Below are positions 1 to 7,762 of a stretch of DNA of 57,679 bases, one piece after another. The notes beneath the pieces are model-generated. The model was not told where the DNA came from, ran no database searches, and was given only the letters and a program-made list of their open reading frames with translations. The first letter of the stretch is position 1, and each line of letters begins with the position of its first letter. Location: NCBI GenBank assembly GCA_037147235.1, contig JBAWVO010000002.1, positions 1 to 57,679 of the forward strand, in the 5' to 3' direction. A program made the position numbers and the translations under genes. The DNA is from JANXQG01 sp037147235 (GTDB taxonomy: Bacteria > Planctomycetota > Planctomycetia > Pirellulales > Thermoguttaceae).

Positions 1-46
1 CCCCCCCCCCTTTGGGAGAGGGGCAGGGGGTGAGGGCAACTCGCTC
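1..46. repeat. Partial C/G-rich palindromic repeat at window edge
   Basis: A run of C followed by TTTGGGAGAGGGGCAGGGGG and TGAGGGC resembles the CCCTCTCCC-loop-GGGAGAGGG hairpin followed by TGAGGGC that lies inside the glycosyltransferase at 9616-9648. Only the 3' arm and tail are clear here because the window begins inside it. Read as a dispersed hairpin repeat of the genome; no protein is encoded. Confidence 0.45.
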
Positions 47-73
47 CATCGCAGAGGACATGACGCTCGCCCG

Positions 74-961
74 ATGACCGAAATCAAATCTTTCCGAACT
101 TTGCCTGATTCGCAACCAACGAGGCACTATGTGAATCGTTCGGCGTTGCTGACGTCGCTCCTTGGACTCGTGGTTCTGGCGGGCGGCGGTTACCTTTGGT
201 ATCAGTTCTCGCTGAGCCGCAACGCCAAGACCTTGTACAACTATGCCGAGCAATGTGCCGAAAAGAAAGACTACCCTGCCGCTGCCGCTCAATTTGCCCG
301 CTATCGGCAGTTCTGCCCCAATGACGCCGTGGCCCGCGTTCGCCTCGCTGAGACTTATGACCTTGCTTATTCCAAGCTCGGCCGAGTACAACAGACGATT
401 GAACTCTACCACGAGGCATTGGGAGTAGCTCAGGAGAATCAGAAGGGATCGATCCGCTGCCGTCTTGCCGAACTGCTACTGGAAACGCGGCAGTACGTTG
501 TCGCGGCGGACGAGGCCGAGGCGATGCTCAAGCAAGAGCCGAAGAATGCTCAAGCCGCAAACTTGCGGGCAAAAGCCCTTTACGGCCAGGCTTGCCAAGG
601 CACATTCAAGGGCAAACCCGGCGACGTGGGAGCAAGTCTTGAAACTGCGCTATCGCGTAACCCGGGCGACCAAGATACGGCCTTGATTCTGGCTCGGATT
701 TACAGGGAGGAGCCACAATATCTCAGCGCGGCGGCCCACGCTCAGCGCGTGGCCGAGCGCGAGAAGGCGGCGGACCAGATCCTTGATCGAATTGTCGCCG
801 CCCACCCCGGACAGCATGAGGTTTACTTGGCCCGTTATCAATATCGCCTGCAATACCATTTGCCGGGAGCGGACGACGATCTGAAGGAAGCCCGGCGTCT
901 TGGTTTGGAAGATTCCGATGTCCGCCTTGCACGTGCGAGGCAATCCTTACGGGATCCTTGA
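74..961 (+). CDS. Membrane-anchored TPR protein, possibly truncated
   Basis: A 295-aa protein with one N-terminal membrane segment (about residues 24-46, hydrophobic SLLGLVVLAGGGYLWYQF), then helical tetratricopeptide-like repeats (ALYNYA/AAAQFARYRQ, ARVRLAETYD, AELLLETRQYVVAADEAEAML). TPR domains bind other proteins; proteins of this kind occur in planctomycete and exosortase-linked polysaccharide loci, where they are usually much longer. The stop follows directly after a repeat helix with no capping region, so this could be a shortened version. Start ATG is the first in frame. It sits just upstream of the sugar-transferase gene on the same strand; its role in polysaccharide assembly is inferred from position only. 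Confidence 0.75.
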   Translation: MTEIKSFRTLPDSQPTRHYVNRSALLTSLLGLVVLAGGGYLWYQFSLSRNAKTLYNYAEQCAEKKDYPAAAAQFARYRQFCPNDAVARVRLAETYDLAYSKLGRVQQTIELYHEALGVAQENQKGSIRCRLAELLLETRQYVVAADEAEAMLKQEPKNAQAANLRAKALYGQACQGTFKGKPGDVGASLETALSRNPGDQDTALILARIYREEPQYLSAAAHAQRVAEREKAADQILDRIVAAHPGQHEVYLARYQYRLQYHLPGADDDLKEARRLGLEDSDVRLARARQSLRDP

Positions 962-983
962 GTACTGAGAAAATTTTTAACAC

Positions 984-1010
984 TTGACAAATTACTTGGA
1001 ATTGTAATTA
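984..1010 (+). promoter_or_regulatory. Possible sigma-70-type promoter before the polysaccharide locus
   Basis: TTGACA at 984-989 matches the -35 consensus exactly. TAATTA at 1005-1010 (15-nt spacer) or TTATTA at 1008-1013 (18-nt spacer) could be the -10. The stretch is distinctly AT-rich compared with flanking genes and lies about 100 nt before the sugar-transferase start. Spacing is not ideal, so confidence is moderate. Confidence 0.4.
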
Positions 1011-1113
1011 TTACTGGTATGCGTAGCGAGGTTGAGCGTTAGGGGAAAAGTGGATGATAAGAGAAGCAATAAATTGAGTGTTATTAAGAATGCATCCTGA
1101 TAAGGAGGTCGCC

Positions 1114-1977
1114 ATGGCACTGACGAGCAGTATTACAACCCAAAACCAGCATTACCGGCGCGGTGAGGCCAGCAAATCGGTAGACACTCACGTTATTCAA
1201 CGCGCAGACTATTTTCGTTGGAAGGTCGCCCTTGACCTAGCCATCGCTTGTTTGCTTCTGATCCCTGTCAGTATTATGATTGCCATCCTGGTACTGCTGG
1301 TCTGTATGACTTCCCGGGGTCCGGGAATCTATCAACAAATTCGCGTCGGCAAGCATGGTCGCCGCTTCATGATTTATAAGATTCGTACCATGCGAGTCAA
1401 CGCCGAGGCCGCTAGCGGGCCTGTCTGGACACAGTCCGGCGATCCCCGCGTGACTTTTCTGGGAGTCCTCCTGCGGAAGCTGCACCTTGATGAGTTGCCG
1501 CAACTCTTCAATGTACTCCGCGGCGAGATGTCGTTCGTCGGGCCTAGACCGGAGCGGCCTGAATTCGTCCGCGTCCTGTCTGAGACCGTCCCGCGTTATC
1601 GTGATCGACTCCTCGTCCGGCCGGGCATCACCGGCCTGGCCCAAATCAATCTTCCTCCGGACTCCGACCTGATGAGCGTCCGCCGCAAGGTCGCTCTCGA
1701 CCTGGACTATATCGGACACGGCAACTTGTGGCTCGACGTCCGACTGCTGCTTTGCACCGCATTAAGAGTTTTCAAAGTGCCAGAGGGCTTTCTGGTATGG
1801 ATTCTCGATTTACAGCGGCCCGAACCGCTGGCCGCAATCAATGCCTCGGGCGAAGCCTGCTCGGGGCCGGAGGAAGCCACGCCGGGAACGATCTTGCTGC
1901 AAGCAGCCCAAGCCTCAATGTCCAACGGTGCGCCGCGCAAAGATTTCCAACCTGTGACTTCCCATAAGCCCCGGTAA
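1114..1977 (+). CDS. Undecaprenyl-phosphate sugar phosphotransferase (bacterial sugar transferase family)
   Basis: A 287-aa priming enzyme: it should transfer a sugar-1-phosphate from a nucleotide sugar to undecaprenyl phosphate in the inner membrane, starting the polysaccharide repeat unit. Seen: one membrane segment (LDLAIACLLLIPVSIMIAIL), then the family core with KIRTMR, LRKLHLDELPQLFNVLRGEMS, the FVGPRPERPEF motif, RPGITGLAQIN and the terminal LDLDYI block. It is the short form, lacking the multi-pass N-terminal region of WbaP/WcaJ. Start chosen at ATG 1114 because a perfect AAGGAGG at 1102-1108 precedes it; a GTG at 1078 and an ATG at 1090 are in frame but lack this. The C-terminal ~60 residues after the core are unconserved. 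Confidence 0.92.
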   Translation: MALTSSITTQNQHYRRGEASKSVDTHVIQRADYFRWKVALDLAIACLLLIPVSIMIAILVLLVCMTSRGPGIYQQIRVGKHGRRFMIYKIRTMRVNAEAASGPVWTQSGDPRVTFLGVLLRKLHLDELPQLFNVLRGEMSFVGPRPERPEFVRVLSETVPRYRDRLLVRPGITGLAQINLPPDSDLMSVRRKVALDLDYIGHGNLWLDVRLLLCTALRVFKVPEGFLVWILDLQRPEPLAAINASGEACSGPEEATPGTILLQAAQASMSNGAPRKDFQPVTSHKPR

Positions 1978-1993
1978 GGACCGGCGAATCGAG

Positions 1994-2227
1994 TAGCAGG
2001 CACACTCCGTGTGCCGTCCGCCCATGCTCGGCGTGTACGCGAAAAACGACACATTGATTCGCCGGTACTAAGCCCATCATAACGTGGAATTTGTCAACGC
2101 ATTTACGATTTTAGCAGGCACACTCCGTGTGCCGTCCGCCCATGCTCGGCGCGTACGCGAAAAACGACACATTAATTCGCCGGTACTAAGCCCATCATAA
2201 CGTGGAATTTGTCAACGCATTTACGAT
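1994..2227. repeat. Tandem 118-bp duplication carrying a REP-like palindrome
   Basis: Two near-identical copies, 1994-2109 and 2112-2227, with a period of 118 bp and two visible mismatches. Each begins with TAGCAGGCACACTCCGTGTG, whose core GGCACAC-TCC-GTGTGCC is a 7-bp palindrome. Each ends with a GTG start and the first eight to nine codons of the deacetylase gene; copy 2 contains the real start at 2202 and copy 1 a fossil start at 2084. A relative of the palindrome occurs inside the E1 gene at 39378-39395. Confidence 0.9.
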
Positions 2228-3050
2228 CGACGTCGAGGAACACTTCCAGGTGTCTGCCTTTGAAGCGACGATTGCGCGCAACCAGTGGGGCGACTTTCCC
2301 AGTCGGGTCGTTGCCAATACGAAGCGATTGCTCGCCTTGCTCGCTGAACATGCCGTCAAGGCGACGTTCTTTGTTCTCGGCTGGACTGCCAAGCGGCATC
2401 CCGCGCTGGTCCGCGAGATTGAGGCCGCCGGCCACGAAATTGCCTCCCATGGTTTCTGGCATCGCATTGTCTACGATCAATCACCCAACAAGTTCCGCGA
2501 AGATATCCGCCTCGGTCGTGATGTCCTGCAAGAGATCGTCGGCCACCGTGTCACAACCTATCGAGCCCCCAGTTTCTCAATCACGCGGCGTTCGTTGTGG
2601 GCCAGGGAAATCCTCGTTGAAGAGGGCTTTGATGTCGATTCCAGCGTCTTTCCGATCCATCACGACCGTTACGGCATCCCCGACGCCCCGTTGGACATTC
2701 ATCGCATCGATACGCCCGCCGGCCCGTTGTGGGAGTTTCCACCATCGGTTGCTTGCATCGGTGGGATGCGACTCCCGGTGGGCGGCGGCGGTTACTTTCG
2801 TCTCTACCCGCTACGTTGGACGACGGCCCTGCTTCGCCGTATCCATCGATTGGACCAGCGGCCCTTCATGTTCTACATGCATCCATGGGAAGTCGATCCA
2901 GGCCAACCGCGGATCGCCGTCAAGTCGCGGTTGTCGCGATTTCGACACTACGTCAATTTATCGGGTACGGAAGCCAAACTTTCAACGCTGTTCCAACAAT
3001 TCCGTTTCGCTCCCGTCGCCGAAGTCATCCGCTCGGTCCGGAATATTTAG
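2202..3050 (+). CDS. XrtA-type polysaccharide deacetylase (NodB homology, DUF3473-like C-terminus)
   Basis: A 282-aa NodB-fold deacetylase predicted to remove acetyl groups from N-acetylated sugars of the exopolysaccharide. Seen: FTIDVEEHF with the catalytic/metal Asp near the N-terminus, KATFFVLGW, the metal-binding SHGFWH, and TYRAPSFSIT; the C-terminal half (FEVDSSVFPI-type block, GGGGYFRLYP, FMFYMHPWEVDP) matches the extended form seen in exosortase/XrtA-associated polysaccharide loci. The start is GTG at 2202, placed so that the protein begins just before the DVEE motif. The initiation region was duplicated (see repeat at 1994-2227), leaving a dead copy of the start 118 bp upstream. Function is confident at family level; the sugar substrate is unknown. 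Confidence 0.9.
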   Translation: MEFVNAFTIDVEEHFQVSAFEATIARNQWGDFPSRVVANTKRLLALLAEHAVKATFFVLGWTAKRHPALVREIEAAGHEIASHGFWHRIVYDQSPNKFREDIRLGRDVLQEIVGHRVTTYRAPSFSITRRSLWAREILVEEGFDVDSSVFPIHHDRYGIPDAPLDIHRIDTPAGPLWEFPPSVACIGGMRLPVGGGGYFRLYPLRWTTALLRRIHRLDQRPFMFYMHPWEVDPGQPRIAVKSRLSRFRHYVNLSGTEAKLSTLFQQFRFAPVAEVIRSVRNI

Positions 3051-3080
3051 GGTCTTCCGGTTTTGTGTGTGTTTACAGCC

Positions 3081-3490
3081 GTAGGGTGGGGAGAGTGAAA
3101 CGAGCCCCTATACGATCCAACTTAAGGATTTTACCCGTTCCACCCTACAATGTGTCCGGTGCCTCGAAGCTGGAAACTCGTGCCCATTCATTCCCTACGC
3201 CAACGGCGTTATGTCCCCTAGCCCAGGGTTGCCGCGCAGCAGCTACCCTGGGAAACGGTATCCATGAAACCTTTCCTACGCCAACGGCGTTGTGTCCCAT
3301 TCTTGGAGTCGGCCATTTCTCTGCGATCCAATCATTCGTGCCGTCCTGGGGACATAACCCCATTGGGGTAGGGCCTCGTTTATTCCTGTTCCCAGGTAGT
3401 CGCTACGCGGCAACCCTGGGCTAAGGGACAGAATCCCTTTGGAATTCCGAGCTTAAGTTGGTTCGTATGGGGACGAGTGAAACACGCCCA
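3081..3490. repeat. Composite palindromic repeat block (MITE-like)
   Basis: A gene-free block made of nested inverted repeats. GTAGGGTGG (3081-3089) pairs with CCACCCTAC (3140-3148). CCCAGGGT (3222-3229) pairs with ACCCTGGG (3245-3252), and a related arm appears inverted near 3392-3420. CCTACGCCAACGGCGTT, itself containing a palindrome, occurs twice (about 3194 and 3279). CCCCTATACGATCCAACTTA near 3103 is matched in inverse by TAAGTTGGTTCGTATGGGG near 3454, and GAGTGAAAC is found at both ends. Short open frames across it (for example repeated GHNAVGVG peptides on the - strand) are repeat artefacts. Confidence 0.75.
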
Positions 3491-3520
3491 CTATTTTTGA
3501 TTCGCTGGTTTTAATTCAAT

Positions 3521-4684
3521 TTGATCGACTCCATCTCCATCCCCATCCCCATCTCCATCTCCATCTCCATCCCCATCTCCACCTCCACGCCCACCTCCAC
3601 GCCCACCTCCACGCCCACCTCCACCACCCGCGAAGTTTCCACTTCGCCGGCGGTCACTTCCCCGCTCTCGATCAGCGTCGTGGTACCGGTACGTAACGAA
3701 GCTCCATTCATCGGACGGACTCTGGCGTGCCTGCTCGCCCAGGACTACGATCCCTCCCGGTTCGAGATCCTCGTCATCGACGGGGAGTCGAGCGACGGCA
3801 CTCCGGAAATCGTCTCGCGCATGGCGAAAAATCACACCAATCTGCGGCTCTTCCCGAACCCACGACGTTTGTCGAGCGCGGCGCGGAACATCGGTATTCG
3901 CAATGCCCGGGGTGAAGTGGTTTTGGTGGTTGACGGACATTGTGAGTTGAAGGACCAGCAGCATCTCTGCCGCTTGGCTGCCGCCTTTGAACGTAGCGGG
4001 GCTGACTGTGTTGGTCGGCCACAACCGCTCGACATAGCCGGTGCCACCACGCTACAGCGGGCCATCGCCGCAGCCCGCTCCTCCCGCCTGGGGCACCACC
4101 CGGATTCGTTCATCTACTCGTCCGAAGAGCAATTCGTTCCGGCGAAGAGCGTGGCCGTGGCCTACCGCCGCAAGGTCTTCGATCTGGTTGGGGTTTTCGA
4201 CGAGGCATTTGATGCCTGCGAAGACGTGGAAATGAATCATCGCATCGACCGTGCCGGGCTAACTTGTTTCTTCACGCCCGATGCTGCCGTCCACTATGCC
4301 CCACGGGGTACGCTGGGCGGCCTTTTTCGGCAACTTGTCCGCTACGGCCGCGGCCGCGTGCGGCTCTTGCGGAAGCACCCCGACACGTTTTCGCTTGGCA
4401 GCATGTTGCCGGGACTATTTGTGGCTGGCGTGCTGTTAGGCCCGTTCGCCGGTTTGGCCTGGATGCCGCTGGCAACGGTCTATTTTTCCGTGCTTTTGCT
4501 CTACGCGACGATCCTTCTGGCCGGATCGATCGCCGTCGCCAGCCATGCCAAGGACTACCGCTTGATTTTCTGGCTGCCGCTGGTCTTTGCGACGGTGCAT
4601 GTAGGTTCGGGGGTGGGGCTGCTCTGGGAGTTGCTCCGGCCAGCCAAACGCATGACGGCCGTGGCAGAAAACATCCGATCGTGA
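3521..4684 (+). CDS. Glycosyltransferase family 2, membrane-associated, with repeat-encoded N-terminus
   Basis: Up to 387 aa. GT-A domain motifs are clear: ISVVVPVRNEAPFIGRTL (nucleotide-sugar binding), VIDGESSDGT, a VVDGHC DxD-like motif, and the acceptor-side FDACEDVEMNHR. The C-terminus has two to three membrane segments (MLPGLFVAGVLLGPFAGLAW, VYFSVLLLYATILLAGSIAV, WLPLVFATVHVGSGVGLLW). It should add a sugar to a lipid-linked intermediate. The first ~40 residues are a low-complexity Ser/Ile/Pro/Thr stretch encoded by a hexanucleotide repeat. No in-frame ATG lies before the conserved domain; TTG at 3521 is the only plausible upstream start and has no clear ribosome site, so the start is uncertain. 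The next gene overlaps its stop. Confidence 0.85.
   Translation: MIDSISIPIPISISISIPISTSTPTSTPTSTPTSTTREVSTSPAVTSPLSISVVVPVRNEAPFIGRTLACLLAQDYDPSRFEILVIDGESSDGTPEIVSRMAKNHTNLRLFPNPRRLSSAARNIGIRNARGEVVLVVDGHCELKDQQHLCRLAAAFERSGADCVGRPQPLDIAGATTLQRAIAAARSSRLGHHPDSFIYSSEEQFVPAKSVAVAYRRKVFDLVGVFDEAFDACEDVEMNHRIDRAGLTCFFTPDAAVHYAPRGTLGGLFRQLVRYGRGRVRLLRKHPDTFSLGSMLPGLFVAGVLLGPFAGLAWMPLATVYFSVLLLYATILLAGSIAVASHAKDYRLIFWLPLVFATVHVGSGVGLLWELLRPAKRMTAVAENIRS
3529..3625. repeat. Hexanucleotide microsatellite in a glycosyltransferase start region
   Basis: Degenerate tandem hexamers: CATCTC/CATCCC units in the first half and CACCTC/CACGCC units in the second. Unit length is a multiple of three, so changes in copy number keep the reading frame but lengthen or shorten the N-terminus and the distance from any upstream signal. 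Confidence 0.9.
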
Positions 4685-5889
4685 ATCTTCTCAGTTTATC
4701 ACTTCTGGTTTTTTGCATCGCATCGGTGGCGGTGGCGGTTTTCGTTTGCCTATACCACCTGGGCCTAATGGCCGTTGCTTTCTTCTGCCGCGGCAAAAGC
4801 CTCTCTCGCAACATTGCGCCCACCCATACATTCGCCATCGTTATTCCGGCCCACGACGAAGAGACGACGATCCAACGGACGCTCGATTCCTGCGCCGCGC
4901 TCGACTACTCCCAAGAGAAGCTCGCTGTGTATGTCATTGCCGACAACTGCACCGATCGCACGGCAGACGTGGCACGGCAATTCGGTGCCGCTTGCCTGGT
5001 CCGGCAGGACGAACACAATCTCGGCAAAGGGTTTGCCTTGGAGTGGGCGTTGCCGCAGGTCTTGGCTGCTGGGCACGACGCAATTGTCGTGCTGGATGCC
5101 GACTGCACGCTCGATGCGAATTCGCTTCAGGTACTCGATGCCTATTTACAAAAAGGCTTGCAAGCCCTGCAAATGAACAACGTGGTTGGCAACCCAGACC
5201 ACAACGCCACAAGCTACTTGCTGGCCATCGCGAACAAGCTGGAGAACGACTGGTTCTATTCCCCAAAATCTACTCTCGGTCTGGCGGTCAATTTGCGTGG
5301 CACGGGCATGGTTCTTCACCGCAGTATCTTATCTCGGTATCCTTGGAAAGCCCGATCCGCGGTTGAGGATGCCGAATACAGCTACCGGCTATTCCGGGGG
5401 GGAGTAGGTGTCGCGTTTGTGTCGGAGTGCAGTGTTCTATCGGACTCGCCAGCCGATCGCGTCCAACTTGCCGTGCAACGAACTCGCTGGATTGGGGGAG
5501 GCTGGCACTTGGCTTGCGTCCAAGGGGTGGGGCTTGTTCTCGAGGGCCTGTCAAAGCGGCATGGATTGCTGGTGGACGCAGGGTTCACGTCCTTTGTCTT
5601 GAGCCGTCCTCTCGTCCTGCTTCAGTTGTTGCTGACTTTGATCGCCTGTTGTGCGCTATTGGATACCGCGTACAGTCACATGGCGATCCCGCTATTGATC
5701 ACTACGTCCATGGTTGCAACAGGTTACGTGTTTTATGGACTGACCGGCGCGGTGCTACTTGGTCTGACACCGCACCGCATCGCCATGCTGTTTCGTCTGC
5801 CTCCACTTGTTGTTCGCTACGTGGTCATGGCGCTCGTGGTGCTTTGCTCGTCTAAAACCGTGTCCTGGACACGAACACCTCGCTCTTGA
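4681..5889 (+). CDS. Glycosyltransferase family 2, processive type with QxxRW motif
   Basis: A 402-aa membrane glycosyltransferase. N-terminal membrane segment (LLSLSLLVFCIASVAVAVFVC), then FAIVIPAHDEETTIQRTLDS, YVIADNCTDRTAD, VVLDADCTLD (DxD), the RSAVEDAEYSYRL acceptor Asp motif and QRTRWIGGGW, the QxxRW motif typical of processive beta-glycosyltransferases such as cellulose and chitin synthases. Several C-terminal membrane segments (LVLLQLLLTLIACCALL, LLITTSMVATGYVFYGL and one more). Start is GTG 4681, overlapping the TGA of the previous gene by 4 nt (GTGA), so the two are translationally coupled. A longer in-frame extension back to 4264 lies inside the previous gene and is not real. Confidence 0.9.
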   Translation: MNLLSLSLLVFCIASVAVAVFVCLYHLGLMAVAFFCRGKSLSRNIAPTHTFAIVIPAHDEETTIQRTLDSCAALDYSQEKLAVYVIADNCTDRTADVARQFGAACLVRQDEHNLGKGFALEWALPQVLAAGHDAIVVLDADCTLDANSLQVLDAYLQKGLQALQMNNVVGNPDHNATSYLLAIANKLENDWFYSPKSTLGLAVNLRGTGMVLHRSILSRYPWKARSAVEDAEYSYRLFRGGVGVAFVSECSVLSDSPADRVQLAVQRTRWIGGGWHLACVQGVGLVLEGLSKRHGLLVDAGFTSFVLSRPLVLLQLLLTLIACCALLDTAYSHMAIPLLITTSMVATGYVFYGLTGAVLLGLTPHRIAMLFRLPPLVVRYVVMALVVLCSSKTVSWTRTPRS

Positions 5890-5923
5890 ACCCCACGGGA
5901 ATTGGCTGCAAGCCGCGTCTCCA

Positions 5924-6592
5924 ATGAGTTTTAAGGGTATACTGAAATCCTGGATACCGTCGCGATTCGTCATCCGCAAACTGCCGCCGGCAGCGGATCA
6001 AAGTATACTGCTCACCTTCGATGATGGCCCTCACCCGGAGATTACGCCAGCAGTTCTTGATCGACTCGATCAATACGGAGTACGCGCCGTATTCTTTGTT
6101 GTTGGCCGTTGCATTCAGCAAGCACCCCGGTTGCTCCGAGAAATTCTCGATCGAGGCCACACGCTCGGCAATCACACTTTCCGGCATGACAATGGCCGGC
6201 AATCGGGTTTCAGGGAGTATCGCCGGGATCTGCGGGAGTGTCAGCAAGCGATTCGTGAACAGTGTGGTTTTGAACCGCGGCTGTTTCGTCCGCCCCTTGG
6301 TATTCTCTCTCCTACGACCCTTGTTGCTCCCTGGATTGAGGGGATGCGGATCGTAACCTGGTCCGTGGACTTGGAGGATTGGCGCTGCCGCCGCGCGGAG
6401 GAAGCATCCCTGCTGGGAGAACGATTGGGGAATCTCGTCGTTGCTGGAGATATCGTGCTCCTGCACGATGACAATCCATGCGTTCTGCAATTGCTCGATG
6501 CCTTCCTACCGGTGGCGGCCAAAAGGAAAATCGACCTGCAACGCGGCCTTGCTTCCTTGCAGGGTTTGAAACCGGCCACAATCGGCCCATGA
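5924..6592 (+). CDS. Polysaccharide deacetylase (NodB/chitooligosaccharide deacetylase type)
   Basis: A 222-aa compact NodB-domain enzyme. Motifs in order: ILLTFDDGPHPE (catalytic Asp pair), GHTLGNHTFRHD (metal-binding His pair), FRPPLGI, the ITWSVDLEDW-type block (read here as IVTWSVDLEDW) and GDIVLLHDDN. It resembles NodB and peptidoglycan or chitooligosaccharide deacetylases rather than the XrtA form at 2202. ATG 5924 was chosen because it precedes the conserved core by a normal distance; the frame is open further upstream but overlaps the preceding gene. Second of three deacetylases in this locus. Confidence 0.88.
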   Translation: MSFKGILKSWIPSRFVIRKLPPAADQSILLTFDDGPHPEITPAVLDRLDQYGVRAVFFVVGRCIQQAPRLLREILDRGHTLGNHTFRHDNGRQSGFREYRRDLRECQQAIREQCGFEPRLFRPPLGILSPTTLVAPWIEGMRIVTWSVDLEDWRCRRAEEASLLGERLGNLVVAGDIVLLHDDNPCVLQLLDAFLPVAAKRKIDLQRGLASLQGLKPATIGP

Positions 6593-6637
6593 GTCGGAAC
6601 AAGCGTCTCTAGTACCATGTCGAGTTTTTAGACTATT

Positions 6638-7639
6638 ATGAAGACAATAACAATCAACTATTCAGGGCTTGATAAATTAAAGCGACACCTGTCGATATGT
6701 TTACCGCGAATAGGCCTAGTTAGAGGAGTCAACCTTGTTTTATGTGCTATGGCTTACATGCTAAAAAGTCCTTACGCATGGGGCAAACCTGCATTTCTGA
6801 AAATTGAGCCGTCGAGTGTTTGTAACTTAAAATGCCTTGGTTGCAGACAAGGAAATCCTTCCGGTCTTGTAGATTTGGCACCTGGGTTTATGACTTTAGA
6901 TACCTTTAAGGCAATATTAGATCAAACTGGAAAGTATCTTGTTGAGATATCGTTTTATCTCTGGGGTGAGCCATTACTTAATAAACATCTTGCCGAAATG
7001 ATTAAATTGGCTTCAAAGAGAAACATAGCCTCAGTTGTGAGCACTAACTTGCATTTCATGGATGAAAACATTGCACGTAGCTTGATAGATGCTGGACTAA
7101 CCAGAATTATTGTCGCGTTGGATGGCATGAGTGCAGAGACCTATGAGGCTGTACGTTTGGGTGGGGATTTTGGTAAAGCAAAAAAAGGACTAGATACGTT
7201 ATGCAGAGTTAGGAGAGAATCCGGTAAGAAATACCCGGCGATTGAGTGGCAATATATTAAAACTGCCGATAATATGAAAGAAATTGAATTCGCAAGGAAA
7301 TACGCAACTCAAATAGGAGTGGATTATTTTACCACACTTGTAGATTGGGCTCGGCGTGCTGATGATGCAAACCTTGCAGCTTCAAGAGTTAAGGAAAGAG
7401 CTAAGCTTATGAAACGTTGTCCGTGGCTGTGGTTTGCTGCGGCATTTCAATGGAACGGTGATATGTTTCCTTGTTGTCATACTGCAAAAAAACGTAATTC
7501 ATATATTAAAACAAATTGTTTAAGTAACGTTGTCGATACATGGAATGGTCAAGAGTATTGTTCAGCCCGCTTGCTCTTCAAAACACAAGACAATTCTGTT
7601 AAACCAGAAACTCCCTGCCATCACTGTCCTTTAATATGA
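6638..7639 (+). CDS. Radical SAM protein with SPASM-type C-terminus, AT-rich
   Basis: A 333-aa protein. EPSSVCNLKCLGCRQGNP carries the CxxxCxxC cluster that binds the radical SAM 4Fe-4S centre; FYLWGEPLL is the GEP-type SAM-binding motif; VALDGMSAETYEAVR is typical of SPASM/twitch enzymes. The C-terminal cysteines (KRCPWLW, GDMFPCCHT, PCHHCPLI) fit an auxiliary cluster. The gene is visibly richer in A/T, especially at third codon positions, than its neighbours, which suggests recent acquisition. Substrate unknown: relatives modify peptides, sugars or nucleotide sugars, and this location favours a sugar or a decoration. It follows the deacetylase by 45 nt; a 120-nt gap without features separates it from the next gene. 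Confidence 0.88.
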   Translation: MKTITINYSGLDKLKRHLSICLPRIGLVRGVNLVLCAMAYMLKSPYAWGKPAFLKIEPSSVCNLKCLGCRQGNPSGLVDLAPGFMTLDTFKAILDQTGKYLVEISFYLWGEPLLNKHLAEMIKLASKRNIASVVSTNLHFMDENIARSLIDAGLTRIIVALDGMSAETYEAVRLGGDFGKAKKGLDTLCRVRRESGKKYPAIEWQYIKTADNMKEIEFARKYATQIGVDYFTTLVDWARRADDANLAASRVKERAKLMKRCPWLWFAAAFQWNGDMFPCCHTAKKRNSYIKTNCLSNVVDTWNGQEYCSARLLFKTQDNSVKPETPCHHCPLI

Positions 7640-7762
7640 AGGCTCTTCGACGGAATTTGTAGGTGAAAATCGATGAGTAGGGTGAGGTTTGTTGGTGGAG
7701 CCGGGAGGCGGATTTTTTAGGGCAGGATAAATAGTGGAGTTGTCTTTGGACAAGGGCTTATC

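Noticed and set aside
3145..3363. A - strand frame with repeated GHNAVGVG peptides
   Set aside because: The peptides are translations of the palindromic repeat block, not a protein family.
4264..4680. Longer N-terminal extension of the QxxRW glycosyltransferase
   Set aside because: It lies wholly inside the previous glycosyltransferase in another frame; GTG 4681 overlaps that gene's stop and begins at the membrane segment.
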